DNA of 47,658 bases, taken from positions 1 through 47,658 of the forward strand of contig JAIPIN010000003.1 of NCBI GenBank assembly GCA_021734665.1, given 5' to 3'. Below the pieces are notes generated by a model. The model was not told where the DNA came from and ran no database searches. It was given only the letters and a program-made list of their open reading frames with translations. The position numbers and the translations under genes were made by a program. Numbering within the stretch: position 1 is the stretch's first letter; the number at the start of each line of letters is the position of its first letter. Positions 32,808 through 40,739 of this stretch are shown piece by piece. The DNA comes from Kiritimatiellales bacterium. GTDB taxonomy: Bacteria; Patescibacteriota; Gracilibacteria; Peribacterales; Peribacteraceae.

Positions 32808-34070
32808 TTATGAACTAATCATATCTTCTAACTTTGTTTTTCCCTCCTCCTGCCCAATAACTACCAATCTCATCTCTTCTGGCGTTAATAGTCGCTTGGC
32901 CAGAGCATTTACACTCTCCTTACTAACTTTATCCAGCTCTGAGAAGTAGTCTTCTACAGTACGAACCTTGGGATACATAAGCTCTTGCTTGCCATAGAAG
33001 TGAGCCTGCTCTTCTGAGTCTTCAAGTGACAAAGTAATCTTTCCTTTTAAGAAGTCCTTAGCACGTTTTAGTTCTTCATCAGTGATTCCTTTAGACGCAC
33101 ATTCCATGTATTCATGTTTGATAAGTTTGATCGCATCATGCAAACGTGACTGATCTACTCCTGCGCGGGTAGAAAGTGAGCCAGCATCCATGTAACTATC
33201 ATCTTCAGTAGATATGTAATAACAGAGCCCCTTGGCTTCGCGTATATTTAGAAACATTCTTGAGCTCATGTTTCCACCCAAGATTACTGCGAGAAGTTTT
33301 TGTGTGAAGTAATCATCATCCAACGATTTAATTCCAGGTACACCAAGTACAAGATGTGCCTGCTCGGTCTTCTTCGTTCTAAGAAATACTCGATCAGTAC
33401 CATAAGACTCAAATGGCTTGTATTCACGACCTTTTGAACCATTAATTCCCGAGAAGTACTTCTCGGAAAGATCCATAGCACCATCCTCAGAAATCTTTCC
33501 AGCAAATGCCACTACCAAGTTATCGGTTGTATACAAAAGATCTTTGTGAGCTTGAAAATCCGCCTGCTGCACAGACATGATCACATTCTCCTTCCCTATC
33601 GTATCCCATCCCAACGGATTATCGCCAAACAGAAGTGCTTCGAAATCCCATCCCGCACGATACATTGGTGTGTCTTGATACATACGTTCTTCTTCCATAA
33701 TCACTCCACGCTCTCTTTCTATATCTTCTTGAGGGAAGCTTGCGTTCAAAAGCATATCGCTAAGAACATCGCATCCAAGATCAATATGCTCAGCAGCAAC
33801 TTTTACGTAATAGCCTGCATATTCCTTACCTGTGAATGCATTAAAGTCTCCACCAACACCATCAATCGCTACACTCACTTCTTTTGTATTCTTATACTTC
33901 TTTCCGCCCTTAAAGAACATATGCTCTAAAAAGTGGCTTATTCCACGCTCCTCTTCTGTCTCGTATCTAGATCCAGCTCCAGCAAATACCAAGACTGTAA
34001 TAGATGCTGTCCCATCACAAGGAGCTGTGAGTACGCGTAAGCCAGAATCTAGCTTTTTGACTGAATGCAT
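32808..34070 (-). CDS. M16 family zinc metallopeptidase
   Basis: A 420-residue insulinase/processing-peptidase-type protease. The inverted zinc motif is complete: ISHFLEHMFFKGGKKY gives H-x-x-E-H, with the third ligand Glu in ERERGVIMEEERMYQDTP. The C-terminal half has the usual Arg-Tyr pair region (MSSRMFLNIREAKGLCYYI). Single-chain bacterial members of this length form homodimers that degrade peptides, either cytosolic or processing. No signal peptide is present. TACACT (34078-34083) lies 7 nt before the ATG at 34070, another leaderless-type start. It is divergent from rpmH. Confidence 0.95.
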   Translation of the reverse strand: MHSVKKLDSGLRVLTAPCDGTASITVLVFAGAGSRYETEEERGISHFLEHMFFKGGKKYKNTKEVSVAIDGVGGDFNAFTGKEYAGYYVKVAAEHIDLGCDVLSDMLLNASFPQEDIERERGVIMEEERMYQDTPMYRAGWDFEALLFGDNPLGWDTIGKENVIMSVQQADFQAHKDLLYTTDNLVVAFAGKISEDGAMDLSEKYFSGINGSKGREYKPFESYGTDRVFLRTKKTEQAHLVLGVPGIKSLDDDYFTQKLLAVILGGNMSSRMFLNIREAKGLCYYISTEDDSYMDAGSLSTRAGVDQSRLHDAIKLIKHEYMECASKGITDEELKRAKDFLKGKITLSLEDSEEQAHFYGKQELMYPKVRTVEDYFSELDKVSKESVNALAKRLLTPEEMRLVVIGQEEGKTKLEDMISS

Positions 34071-34096
34071 TGCGAGCAGTGTACATTAAAGAACCA

Positions 34097-34188
34097 GTAG
34101 GTTCATTATGTTAATTGGGTTTATTAAGTTTATTAGGTCATAATTGAGATATACAATGTCATCTAACCTAATAAACACTATCAACGTA
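34097..34188. repeat. opposed microrepeat tract (GGGTTTATTAAGTTTATTAGG / CTAACCTAATAAACAC)
   Basis: The left arm has ATTGGGTTTATTAAGTTTAT and TAGG, the right arm has ATCTAACCTAATAAACACTA. It is the same family as 21533-21632 and 35328-35445. It lies between divergent M16 and rpmH genes, upstream of both. Confidence 0.75.
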
Positions 34189-34206
34189 AGAAACCTATCG
34201 TATTTC

Positions 34207-34233
34207 TTGACCCATAAAACAGTCCCCTATAGT
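34207..34233 (+). promoter_or_regulatory. promoter for rpmH
   Basis: TTGACC (34207-34212) and TATAGT (34228-34233), with a short 15-bp spacer. The predicted transcript start (about 34240) is within 10 nt of the ATG at 34248, so the mRNA is nearly leaderless. Confidence 0.55.
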
Positions 34234-34247
34234 GTTTCTCGGACTAT

Positions 34248-34388
34248 ATGCTAGGAAAACTCAAATGGCGTCGGCGTCTCCGTAAGCACGGTTTCTTGCA
34301 ACGTAGCTCATCTAAGAATGGGAAGGCCCTGCTTAGTCGTCGCAGGAGAAAGGGCAGAAAGAGGCTAACAGTACAAAAGAAGAAATAA
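34248..34388 (+). CDS. rpmH: large ribosomal subunit protein bL34
   Basis: A 46-residue, very basic bL34. The conserved core is visible: RLRKHGFLQRSSSKNGKALL and SRRRRKGRKRLTV, matching the family's R-x-HGF-R and K-x-G-x-x-L-x-R-R-R-x-K-G-R-x-x-L-T-V pattern. The start is unusual: MLGKLKWRRR replaces the near-universal KRTYQPS segment. rnpA, normally directly downstream of rpmH, is absent; a small membrane protein follows. It is too short to show up in ordinary ORF searches. Confidence 0.93.
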   Translation: MLGKLKWRRRLRKHGFLQRSSSKNGKALLSRRRRKGRKRLTVQKKK

Positions 34389-34446
34389 TAAGCCATCAAG
34401 TCAAAACCACTAGAAGCTAGCAGCTATAAGCTATAAGATATTTTAC
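34389..34446. repeat. AGCTATAAGCT repeats in the rpmH downstream gap
   Basis: ACTAGAAGCTAGCAGC and TATAAGCTATAAGATA form short opposed repeats 20-50 nt after rpmH. TAAGAT is 7 nt before the GTG of the next gene and may be its -10. Confidence 0.45.
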
Positions 34447-34773
34447 GTGACTCATTACCTACACAAAGTTACAGGCATTCTATTCTTCCTTTTGGGAATC
34501 AGTCTCTTTGTAGCTTACTTATTAATGCACAACGGAATATATGCTTCCCAAACAGCATGGTGGATTCAGCGAGCCGATCTTTCGTTTGCTCTGACCACAC
34601 TAATATATGGAGGAACTGGGCTTTACTTGAGCATCCATCCAAAAGACAAACCTTCTCGTGCACTGGCACTAACAATAGGTATTCCAGTAGCAGCATTCTT
34701 CGTATTCCTGTTTATCCTAAATTTCTGGGAAGTGCTCGGGCTGCCTCAGGGGGAAATGTTAATAAATCTCTAA
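34447..34773 (+). CDS. small three-span membrane protein, unknown
   Basis: A 108-residue protein beginning at GTG. Three hydrophobic spans: VTGILFFLLGISLFVAYLLM, ADLSFALTTLIYGGTGLYLS, and LALTIGIPVAAFFVFLFILN, with a basic loop (HPKDKPSRA) between the second and third. I do not recognise the family. The mRNA appears leaderless (TAAGAT 7 nt upstream). Its stop overlaps the convergent adenosyltransferase gene by 4 bp. No functional inference is warranted. Confidence 0.7.
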   Translation: MTHYLHKVTGILFFLLGISLFVAYLLMHNGIYASQTAWWIQRADLSFALTTLIYGGTGLYLSIHPKDKPSRALALTIGIPVAAFFVFLFILNFWEVLGLPQGEMLINL

Positions 34774-35306
34774 ACCTCAGTTTCTTTTATCCCCTCTTTT
34801 CTATTTGCATCACGTGCTGCAAGAAAGAGGTAATCGCTTAAACGATTCAGATATATTTTTACATGATTGTTTATATCTTCTTCTTCGGATAATCGAACTG
34901 TGCATCGCTCTGCACGACGACAAACTGTACGAGCCTGATGTAACAAAGCACCAAGCCTTGATCCACTAGGAAGAATAAAATTCTTAAGAGTAGGCAGCGC
35001 CTGCTCAAGTTCATCAATCCAAGATTCAATTTTATATACGTCTTCTTTAGAAAGCCGTACCACACCTGCAGTACTATTAATCGGTGTTGCTAAATCTGTT
35101 CCAACTACGAATAAGACTTTTTGCATCTGCACCAAATGATCTTTTACATCTACTGGGATTCCTTCCTCAGCAAGTACAACTCCAAGAACTGAATTCAATT
35201 CGTCTACTGTTCCATATGCCTCTAGCCTGAGTGAGCCTTTAGATACACGCTCTCCATTAAATAGTCCTGACTTGCCGCTGTCGCCGGTTTTGGTAGTGAT
35301 AGACAT
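34770..35306 (-). CDS. PduO-type ATP:cob(I)alamin adenosyltransferase
   Basis: Transfers the 5'-deoxyadenosyl group from ATP to cob(I)alamin. A 178-residue PduO-type protein: TKTGDSGKSGLFNGERVSKG (ATP-binding N-terminus), RLEAYGTVDELNSVLG, ILPSGSRLGALLHQARTVCRRAERC and LNRLSDYLFLAARDANR. These match the family's conserved R and D-E-L-N blocks. TACAAT (35316-35321) is 9 nt before the ATG. CPR genomes seldom make cobalamin, so its presence implies salvage of B12, or a role as a reductase- or heme-related paralog. No B12-dependent enzyme is in this window. Confidence 0.93.
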   Translation of the reverse strand: MSITTKTGDSGKSGLFNGERVSKGSLRLEAYGTVDELNSVLGVVLAEEGIPVDVKDHLVQMQKVLFVVGTDLATPINSTAGVVRLSKEDVYKIESWIDELEQALPTLKNFILPSGSRLGALLHQARTVCRRAERCTVRLSEEEDINNHVKIYLNRLSDYLFLAARDANRKEGIKETEV

Positions 35307-35327
35307 GAGATATACATTGTAATAGAT

Positions 35328-35445
35328 AGTCCGTGATAGGTTTATTAAGTTTATTGGGCTTATTAGGTTTATTAGGTTCTTATTATCATTCCATTAAGAA
35401 CCCAATAAACATAATCAACTTAATAAACCCAATAAACCGGTATAA
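35328..35445. repeat. opposed microrepeat tract (GTTTATTAAGTTTATTGGGC / AACTTAATAAACCC)
   Basis: The left arm repeats TTTATTAGG/TTTATTGGG about four times; the right arm repeats CCCAATAAACATAATCAACT and AATAAACCCAATAAACC. It is the longest and most regular member of the TTTATTAGG family. It lies between the minus-strand adenosyltransferase start and the minus-strand pheT end. Confidence 0.85.
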
Positions 35446-35459
35446 TTCAATGAATTCAA

Positions 35460-37823
35460 TCAACCCACAAGAGCTAGCACTGCCTTATGCTCCTCTTTGG
35501 CCTCCTCCTCTGTAAGGGTTCTGTTCTTAGCCCTATATACACATCTGATTGTTAGATTATATTGGCGAACTTGTCCCGGCTCTGCATATAAATTAGCTAC
35601 TTCTACACTCTCCAATAGATCAGACGTCCTCTTAACTTTATCTACAAACTCACCGGCGCTCTTACCCTGATCAAATGGCAGCGTGACATCGTAAGTCACT
35701 GCAGGGAACTGTGGCACTGCAGATGCAACTGTTGTTACAGGTTCTATAGCAAGTAGCTGATTAAGAGAGATACGAACTGCAGCTGCGCGATTAGGCAGAC
35801 CAAATTGTTCACGCACTTCTGGATGCACTTCGAAAATTAATCCTATTGGATCTTTTCCTACTGTAAGCGCCGCCACTCTGCCCGGATGAGCATACGAAGG
35901 GGCGTTTTTCATAAGTTCAATAGATGAATTGTATCCTGCTTGCTTCAAAGCTCTACCAAGTTTTGATTTGAGCACCAAAAATGGATCATCATTTAATCCT
36001 GTTTCTACCCAGCTACTAATAAGCAATCCCATCTCCATATCATCCTCTTCACCAGATGCAAATACTTGACCCCATTGGAATGTGGATAGTGTCTTATCTG
36101 CATTAAGAATATTTTGCTGCGCATGATCTAAAAGGCCTGGCAATGTGCTTGGTTGCATAATTGATAATTCTTCACCCAACGGATTTTCTATCACGGCTGC
36201 AGAATCTATGTTGATATTGCATTTTTTAAGCAAAGAAGGACCCACCAGCGACAATGGCAATATCTCCATAAAACCCTCTTCTTTAAGTGCATCGCGCAAT
36301 ATATGAATACGCTGATCACGCTCAGGAGGATCTACTTGAGCTGATGGAAGCTGAGGCTCAATGTTATCAAACCCATATATACGTCCAATTTCTTCTATCA
36401 AATCATGCGGACCAGAAATATCTCCTAATCTGAATAGCGGAGGAGTGACCTTGAACCCATTCCCTCTCTTCTTAACATCAAACTCCAAGTTCTCCAGAAT
36501 TTCCTCAACAGTATTTGCAGGAATTTCTACTCCCAACATCTGTGTTACTTTTTCTAGAGGTAAATCGATCGGCTCAGCTTTTCCATTGTCTCCCCAAGAA
36601 TCCATCTTAGAAATTATCTTTGCACCCGGAACCAATTCTAGGAATAGTTCTAGTGCACGATTGAATCCCATCTGCACAATTACATTGGGAACTCCTTTTT
36701 CGTAGATAGTTGCAGCATCCGTTCTATGGCCTGTGGCAATTATGGTTTTGCGAATAGAAACTGGATCTACCCCCGCACTATGCAAATAAACTCTCTTTGT
36801 TCCTTCTTTGGTTGAACTGCGCAATCCTCCCATAATACCAAGTAAATCGAAAATTCCTTCGTCATCACTTAAAACAATTGAATCATTAGGCAGTGAGCGT
36901 TCTGCTTTATCTAAAGTAACAATCTTTTCTCCCTGTTTAGATAACCGCATATGCACATCACCTTTAATATCATCTGCATCAAAACTATGAAGGGGCATTC
37001 CAACTTCCAGCATTACATAATTAGTAATATCGATAGGAAGATTCAGAGACCGTAATCCAACAGATTCCAGACGTCTCTTCATCCAATCCGGAGTTTCGCC
37101 TACGCTATCAATAGATAGTAAACATGCGCAATATCTTGGAATCTGCTCTTCGCAATCGACAATGTTTTTGAATGGGAGAGGATCCTTTGTAAATGAATGA
37201 TCGGCAAACATTGGTCTGTCCTTTCGCCACTTAGCAAGCCCCATGGCTATGCATTCACGAGCAAAACCAAAGTGAGAGAAAAGATCTGCACGATGAGTGA
37301 TCGCATGATTATCTATATCCAATACATCTCCACCACTTCCTAAATATTGTTCTAAAGATTCGCCAACACCATCATCACTATCACCGAGATCAACAATTAA
37401 ATGGCCTGTGCATTCTGGGAATACATCAGCAAGCCCTAGCTCTTCTGCTGCACATATCATTCCAGAACTTTCTTCTCCTCTAATTTTTACTTTCTCTAGA
37501 GTCATCAGCTCTTCCCCATGCCATTTAACCTGTGCTCCAATGTGAGCAAATGCAACCTTCATTCCAACTCTTAGATTTGTGCCTCCGCATACCACACGCT
37601 TGTTGCCTTGATCCGTTTCCACGTCACACAAACTGAGCTTGTCTGCATTTGGATGTTTTTCTACTGTCAGAATTTTTCCAACGCAACACCTACCTAGTTG
37701 CATTTGCTGAGTGCCCATTCCATCTACTTCCGCTGTACAAGCCGTAATTCGCTCAGCAATCTTATTTGAATCTGTTTCTTCCCATTCGAGGAAATCGCCG
37801 AGCCAGTCTAAAGAAATTTTCAT
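35460..37823 (-). CDS. pheT: phenylalanyl-tRNA synthetase beta subunit
   Basis: The beta chain of the alpha2-beta2 enzyme charging tRNA-Phe. The 787-residue order is complete: an EMAP/tRNA-binding domain (GKILTVEKHPNADKLSLCDV, about 48-150), B3/B4 editing domain (RYCACLLSIDS through SSTKEGTKRVYLHSAG), B5 DNA-binding-like domain (KVTQMLGVEIPANTVEEILE), the catalytic-like core (RDQRIHILRDALKEEGFMEI) and an FDX-ACB anticodon-binding C-terminus (VTYDVTLPFDQGKSAGEFVD). Length is normal. TATGCT (37832-37837) is 8 nt before the ATG. pheS is not adjacent, whereas most bacteria have a pheST operon. Confidence 0.97.
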   Translation of the reverse strand: MKISLDWLGDFLEWEETDSNKIAERITACTAEVDGMGTQQMQLGRCCVGKILTVEKHPNADKLSLCDVETDQGNKRVVCGGTNLRVGMKVAFAHIGAQVKWHGEELMTLEKVKIRGEESSGMICAAEELGLADVFPECTGHLIVDLGDSDDGVGESLEQYLGSGGDVLDIDNHAITHRADLFSHFGFARECIAMGLAKWRKDRPMFADHSFTKDPLPFKNIVDCEEQIPRYCACLLSIDSVGETPDWMKRRLESVGLRSLNLPIDITNYVMLEVGMPLHSFDADDIKGDVHMRLSKQGEKIVTLDKAERSLPNDSIVLSDDEGIFDLLGIMGGLRSSTKEGTKRVYLHSAGVDPVSIRKTIIATGHRTDAATIYEKGVPNVIVQMGFNRALELFLELVPGAKIISKMDSWGDNGKAEPIDLPLEKVTQMLGVEIPANTVEEILENLEFDVKKRGNGFKVTPPLFRLGDISGPHDLIEEIGRIYGFDNIEPQLPSAQVDPPERDQRIHILRDALKEEGFMEILPLSLVGPSLLKKCNINIDSAAVIENPLGEELSIMQPSTLPGLLDHAQQNILNADKTLSTFQWGQVFASGEEDDMEMGLLISSWVETGLNDDPFLVLKSKLGRALKQAGYNSSIELMKNAPSYAHPGRVAALTVGKDPIGLIFEVHPEVREQFGLPNRAAAVRISLNQLLAIEPVTTVASAVPQFPAVTYDVTLPFDQGKSAGEFVDKVKRTSDLLESVEVANLYAEPGQVRQYNLTIRCVYRAKNRTLTEEEAKEEHKAVLALVG

Positions 37824-37845
37824 ATGAAAGAAGCATACACGAATA

Positions 37846-37932
37846 GAAATGAAGAATGAAAAATGAATAATGAAGAATTACATCAAAATCATCACTTTAT
37901 TTTCCATTTTTCATTATTCACTATTCATTTTA
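37846..37932. repeat. opposed microrepeat hairpin (AATGAAAAATGAATAATG / TTTTTCATTATTCACTATTC)
   Basis: The left arm is GAAGAATGAAAAATGAATAA, the right arm is CATTTTTCATTATTCACTAT. They pair over about 20 bp. It lies between divergent pheT and a small membrane protein gene, so upstream of both. Confidence 0.85.
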
Positions 37933-37981
37933 TGGCATATTGTGCGAATTGGCATAAACGAGTACGCTTATAAGCAATCCT

Positions 37982-38233
37982 ATGCCTTTCCCCTTCTCTA
38001 TTATGGCCAAATCTAACAATTCTGGAATGCTACAAACTTTACAGTGGGTCGTCTCGGTTCTCATGTTCCTAGCAATGCTCGCAGCTATTGCTGGTGTTTA
38101 TGAAACTCACTTCATAGGTAGCGGTGCCACCTTTGGAACAACGGGAGCTTCCCTTTCGCTACTTACATTCGCAATTACAGCACACCTATGGATCAGATCG
38201 TTAGCGTGTTGCTTAGGAATGTGTCAGAAGTAA
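37982..38233 (+). CDS. small two-span membrane protein, unknown
   Basis: 83 residues with two hydrophobic spans, LQWVVSVLMFLAMLAAIAGV and ASLSLLTFAITAHLWI, and a Cys-containing tail (LACCLGMCQK). Start may be ATG 37982 (TATAAG about 7 nt upstream) or ATG 38003 (MAKSNNSG). I recognise no family. It ends about 70 bp before tRNA-Ser and has no clear operon partner. Confidence 0.6.
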   Translation: MPFPFSIMAKSNNSGMLQTLQWVVSVLMFLAMLAAIAGVYETHFIGSGATFGTTGASLSLLTFAITAHLWIRSLACCLGMCQK

Positions 38234-38300
38234 TTGGCTTTGCCAAAAATTATCGATAATCCTCTTTGCTGAAAAGCGGTCTGCAAGTACATTTGTCTGT

Positions 38301-38390
38301 GGAGAGATCGCATAGTGGCCTAGTGCGCTCGCTTGGAAAGCGAGTAGACCTGCAAGGGTCTCGGGGGTTCGAATCCCCCTCTCTCCGCCA
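38301..38390 (+). tRNA. trnS: tRNA-Ser (anticodon GGA), CCA encoded
   Basis: Acceptor GGAGAGA (38301-38307) pairs with TCTCTCC; D arm with TAGTGGCCTAG; anticodon stem CTCGC/GCGAG with loop TTGGAAA, anticodon GGA; long variable arm (GACCTGCAAGGGTC) typical of class II tRNA; T arm GGGGGTTCGAATCCCCC; discriminator G; CCA at 38388-38390. It reads UCC/UCU codons. Confidence 0.95.
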
Positions 38391-38432
38391 TTCTGCGTGC
38401 CGCTAAAGCGGTATCTTCTGATGTCAGGCCAT
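38391..38432. other. short gap after tRNA-Ser with a CCGCTAAAGCGG hairpin
   Basis: CCGCTAAAGCGG (38400-38411) is a short hairpin 10 nt after the tRNA. It resembles the AGCGGGATCGCC-type repeat remnants near tRNA-Thr. A weak terminator or repeat relic is possible; there is no U tract. Confidence 0.4.
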
Positions 38433-39386
38433 TTAAAGAACCAAATTAAACCCATATCCAATTAGCATAATCCCAACTGTAACCACTACAAAGAATGCAA
38501 GGAGGAGTTTTAACTTCATCACTTTCTTTAAAATCAATGCTTCAGGAAGCGAAAGCCCAACAACTGCCATCATAAAAGCCAAAGCAGTTCCAAGTGGAAT
38601 GCCTTTATCTACAAGAGACTCGATTATAGGAATTACGCCACTCGCGTTAGCATAAAGTGGAACTGCCAATATTACTGCAGCAGGTACTGCAAACAGGTTA
38701 TCTTTTTGAATATATTGCTCAAAGAACCCTTCTGGAACATACCCGTGAATCAATGCGCCAACCATTACACCTACCAAAACAAACGGTGCCACCTGTTTAA
38801 CAATACCCATTGCTTCTTTAGATAACATCAAACAAATACTCCCAGCCGAAGCCTTGGCTGAATTTTGTTTGCATTTACAAGCAGGCTTTTGCACAAACTC
38901 TGCGACATGTTTCTCCAAATGCATCCTGCCCAAAATCATTCCGCCTATCATTCCCACGGCAATTCCTGCTGCAACATAAAGCATTGTAACTTTCCACCCA
39001 AACATCGTAATGAACAAAGCAACTGCCACCTCGTTTATTAATGGAGAAGTAATAAGGAAAGACAAAGTGACTCCTAGTGGAATCCCTGCTTCTACAAATC
39101 CAATGAATAGTGGAATAGAGGAACAAGAACAAAAAGGAGTTGCAGCTCCAAAGAGAGTTGCCAGAAAATAATCAGCCCCATAGAACTTATGCGAAGTAAG
39201 GAACTTTCTCATCTTTTCTATAGGCAAGTAGTACCTAAGCACACTCATAAAATGAGTGATGACTACAAGCAATAGAAGTATCTTTATGGAGTCATACAAA
39301 AAGAAATGTATAACGGCAGCCTGAGCTGTATCTGGCTCTATTTTGAGCACAGTGAATGTAAGAAAATCAGCGAGTTGAGTGAGCAT
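38433..39386 (-). CDS. ArsP/DUF318-type permease
   Basis: A 317-residue polytopic protein of the PF03773 group (ArsP-like permeases, formerly DUF318). The hallmark FGAATPFCSCSSIPLF is present, with the conserved Cys pair, followed by EAGIPLGVTLSFLITSPLIN. The second half repeats the fold (PAAVILAVPLYANASGVIPI, GIPLGTALAFMMAVVGLSLP). A central cytoplasmic loop is Cys-rich (KPACKCKQN). Some relatives export methylarsenite, others are uncharacterised, so the substrate is not assigned. I chose ATG 39386 because TATTGT lies 6 nt upstream. The ArsR-type gene at 16360 is 22 kb away and need not be related. Confidence 0.85.
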   Translation of the reverse strand: MLTQLADFLTFTVLKIEPDTAQAAVIHFFLYDSIKILLLLVVITHFMSVLRYYLPIEKMRKFLTSHKFYGADYFLATLFGAATPFCSCSSIPLFIGFVEAGIPLGVTLSFLITSPLINEVAVALFITMFGWKVTMLYVAAGIAVGMIGGMILGRMHLEKHVAEFVQKPACKCKQNSAKASAGSICLMLSKEAMGIVKQVAPFVLVGVMVGALIHGYVPEGFFEQYIQKDNLFAVPAAVILAVPLYANASGVIPIIESLVDKGIPLGTALAFMMAVVGLSLPEALILKKVMKLKLLLAFFVVVTVGIMLIGYGFNLVL

Positions 39387-39411
39387 AGTCAGACAATAAG
39401 CTAGCACATTA

Positions 39412-39460
39412 TTCTAATCACTATTCACTATTCACTATTCACTTTTAACTTTTCACTTTC
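39412..39460. repeat. tandem ACTATTCACTATTC tract
   Basis: CACTATTCACTATTCACTAT is a tandem 8-bp repeat followed by CACTTTTAACTTTTCACTTTC. It is a one-armed member of the AATGAATAGTG family (see 20757-20872). It separates the permease start from the PolX stop. Confidence 0.7.
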
Positions 39461-40411
39461 TTATAACCTTCCTCCCCTTGCCCTGGGTTCACAAAACTCC
39501 AATCCCAGCTTCTTATAAATATCTTCTTCTGTTTTACTCGCAAGCAAGGCATCCCCATCAAAAAGACCATATTCATTTAGCTTCCACCCTTTTTTAATCG
39601 CTACCTTTCGCATTGCGATGTTATGCTCCTTGGATCCTGTGAAGTATAGAAGTGCAGAACCCCACTGATCTTTTTTTACAAAGCGAACATCAACTCTTAG
39701 TCCTGACTTTAGATCGAATGAAAGTTTTCGTTCTCCATGTGCAACTACATCCCGAACAATACTTAAACTCGCGATAGCATCCGATACTTCTTTGGGCGAC
39801 TTAGTGACTACGAGGATATCTATATCACCAACTGTTTCTTTTTCACGACGATACGATCCCGCCACCGAACATTGATCTACACCTTTCACACTTTGGATCT
39901 TCTTGAGAAGCTTATCCACATCAACCTTGATCTCATCACGTGGAAAACGCTTTACTCTCTCGCCGACACGTTTCGCACTTTCCAAAACTTTCTGCTCCAT
40001 AAGCTCGGAGAAACGAGGAAGTGTGCGCAGCTTACCCTCTTCCGCAGCCTTGATAAGATCTGCGACGGTTTTTACGCCAAAAGTTGATTGGATCTGACGC
40101 ACGCGTTTAGGACCCAAGTTCTCTATGTCCATAAGCTCTGCAGGAATTCCTCCTTGCTCAAGTCGTAAATTATCAAGCGCAGTCATCTTTCCAGTTTCTA
40201 AGTACTCAATTATTTTGTGAGCAATTGCATCACCAATACCAGGGAGCTTTTTAAGTTCCTTTGTGTCTCCGTAGGTAGAAACATCTCGTGGCAATTCTTC
40301 TATCACCTGCGCTGCTCGCCTATAAGCCGCAGGTTTAAAAGCGACCTCCTGCTCTTGGAGCAGAGCAGCGATCTGACGTAATAAACCGGAAATAACTTTA
40401 TTATTCTCCAT
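39461..40411 (-). CDS. polX: family X DNA polymerase, no PHP domain
   Basis: A repair-type polymerase of 316 residues. The 8-kDa domain is KVISGLLRQIAALLQEQEVA followed by KPAAYRRAAQVIEELPRDV; a helix-hairpin-helix LKKLPGIGDAIAHKIIEYLE and a second DIENLGPKRVRQIQ follow. The palm has AGSYRREKETVGDIDILVVT, giving the G-S-x-R and two catalytic Asp, and the third Asp in LRVDVRFV. The thumb ends YFTGSKEHNIAMRKVAIKKG and NEYGLFDG. Bacterial PolX usually carries a C-terminal PHP nuclease; here the gene stops after the polymerase. I chose ATG 40411; codons upstream to 40486 are repeat-like. Confidence 0.93.
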   Translation of the reverse strand: MENNKVISGLLRQIAALLQEQEVAFKPAAYRRAAQVIEELPRDVSTYGDTKELKKLPGIGDAIAHKIIEYLETGKMTALDNLRLEQGGIPAELMDIENLGPKRVRQIQSTFGVKTVADLIKAAEEGKLRTLPRFSELMEQKVLESAKRVGERVKRFPRDEIKVDVDKLLKKIQSVKGVDQCSVAGSYRREKETVGDIDILVVTKSPKEVSDAIASLSIVRDVVAHGERKLSFDLKSGLRVDVRFVKKDQWGSALLYFTGSKEHNIAMRKVAIKKGWKLNEYGLFDGDALLASKTEEDIYKKLGLEFCEPRARGGRL

Positions 40412-40479
40412 AAATTGAAGAGCGAAGACATTGTACCTCTTTTTATCTCTTCCACTAACTCCATCATAGAAAACACCCC

Positions 40480-40640
40480 CCCCCAAAGGTGCCCCACAGG
40501 GTATAACCCCCTCTCCGAATAGACCTCCACCCCTAACCCCTCCTCCACAGGAGGAGGGGAACGCCGCTTAAAGAGAAACACATTTATTATCATAATAACA
40601 AAGCTCCCCTTCCTCCCCCGGAGGAAGGGGTCGGGGGATG
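40480..40640. repeat. GC-rich nested inverted repeats (CCCCTCCTCC / GGAGGAGGGG)
   Basis: Two hairpins: CCCCTCCTCC-ACA-GGAGGAGGGG (about 40536-40558) and CCTTCCTCC-CCC-GGAGGAAGG (about 40607-40627). Their flanks, CCTCCACCCCTAACCCC and GGGGTCGGGGGATGGAGG, are reverse complements of each other, so the whole block is a larger inverted repeat. This wording resembles REP/MITE-like CCTCACCCCTAACCCC repeats seen in other bacteria. No conventional gene is present. Confidence 0.7.
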
Positions 40641-40681
40641 GAGGAATTTTATGACCAATGAGCTGCCCTCTTTGAAAGATG

Positions 40682-40736
40682 AGCCCGGCCCCCGCGCGTA
40701 CGCGAGGACCGGGTAAAGAGTTCGACCCCCTAAGGG
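40682..40736 (-). terminator. GC-rich double hairpin after the small basic ORF
   Basis: On the minus strand GACCCC-TTAG-GGGGTC lies just after the stop of the ORF at 40740-40841, followed by a second stem built on CCCGG...CCGGG with internal CGCG pairs, and an outer CTCTTT...AAAGAG. Strong structure, but no terminal U run, so termination is only suggested. Confidence 0.4.
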
Positions 40737-40739
40737 GTC

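Noticed and set aside
38213-38461. Minus-strand ORF containing GERGIRTPETLAGLLAFQAS
   Set aside because: Antisense of tRNA-Ser, another common artefact.
40303-40593. Minus-strand ORF beginning MIINVFLFKRRSPPPVEEG
   Set aside because: It overlaps the PolX 5' end in another frame and runs through the GC-rich inverted repeats; no domain or start signal.
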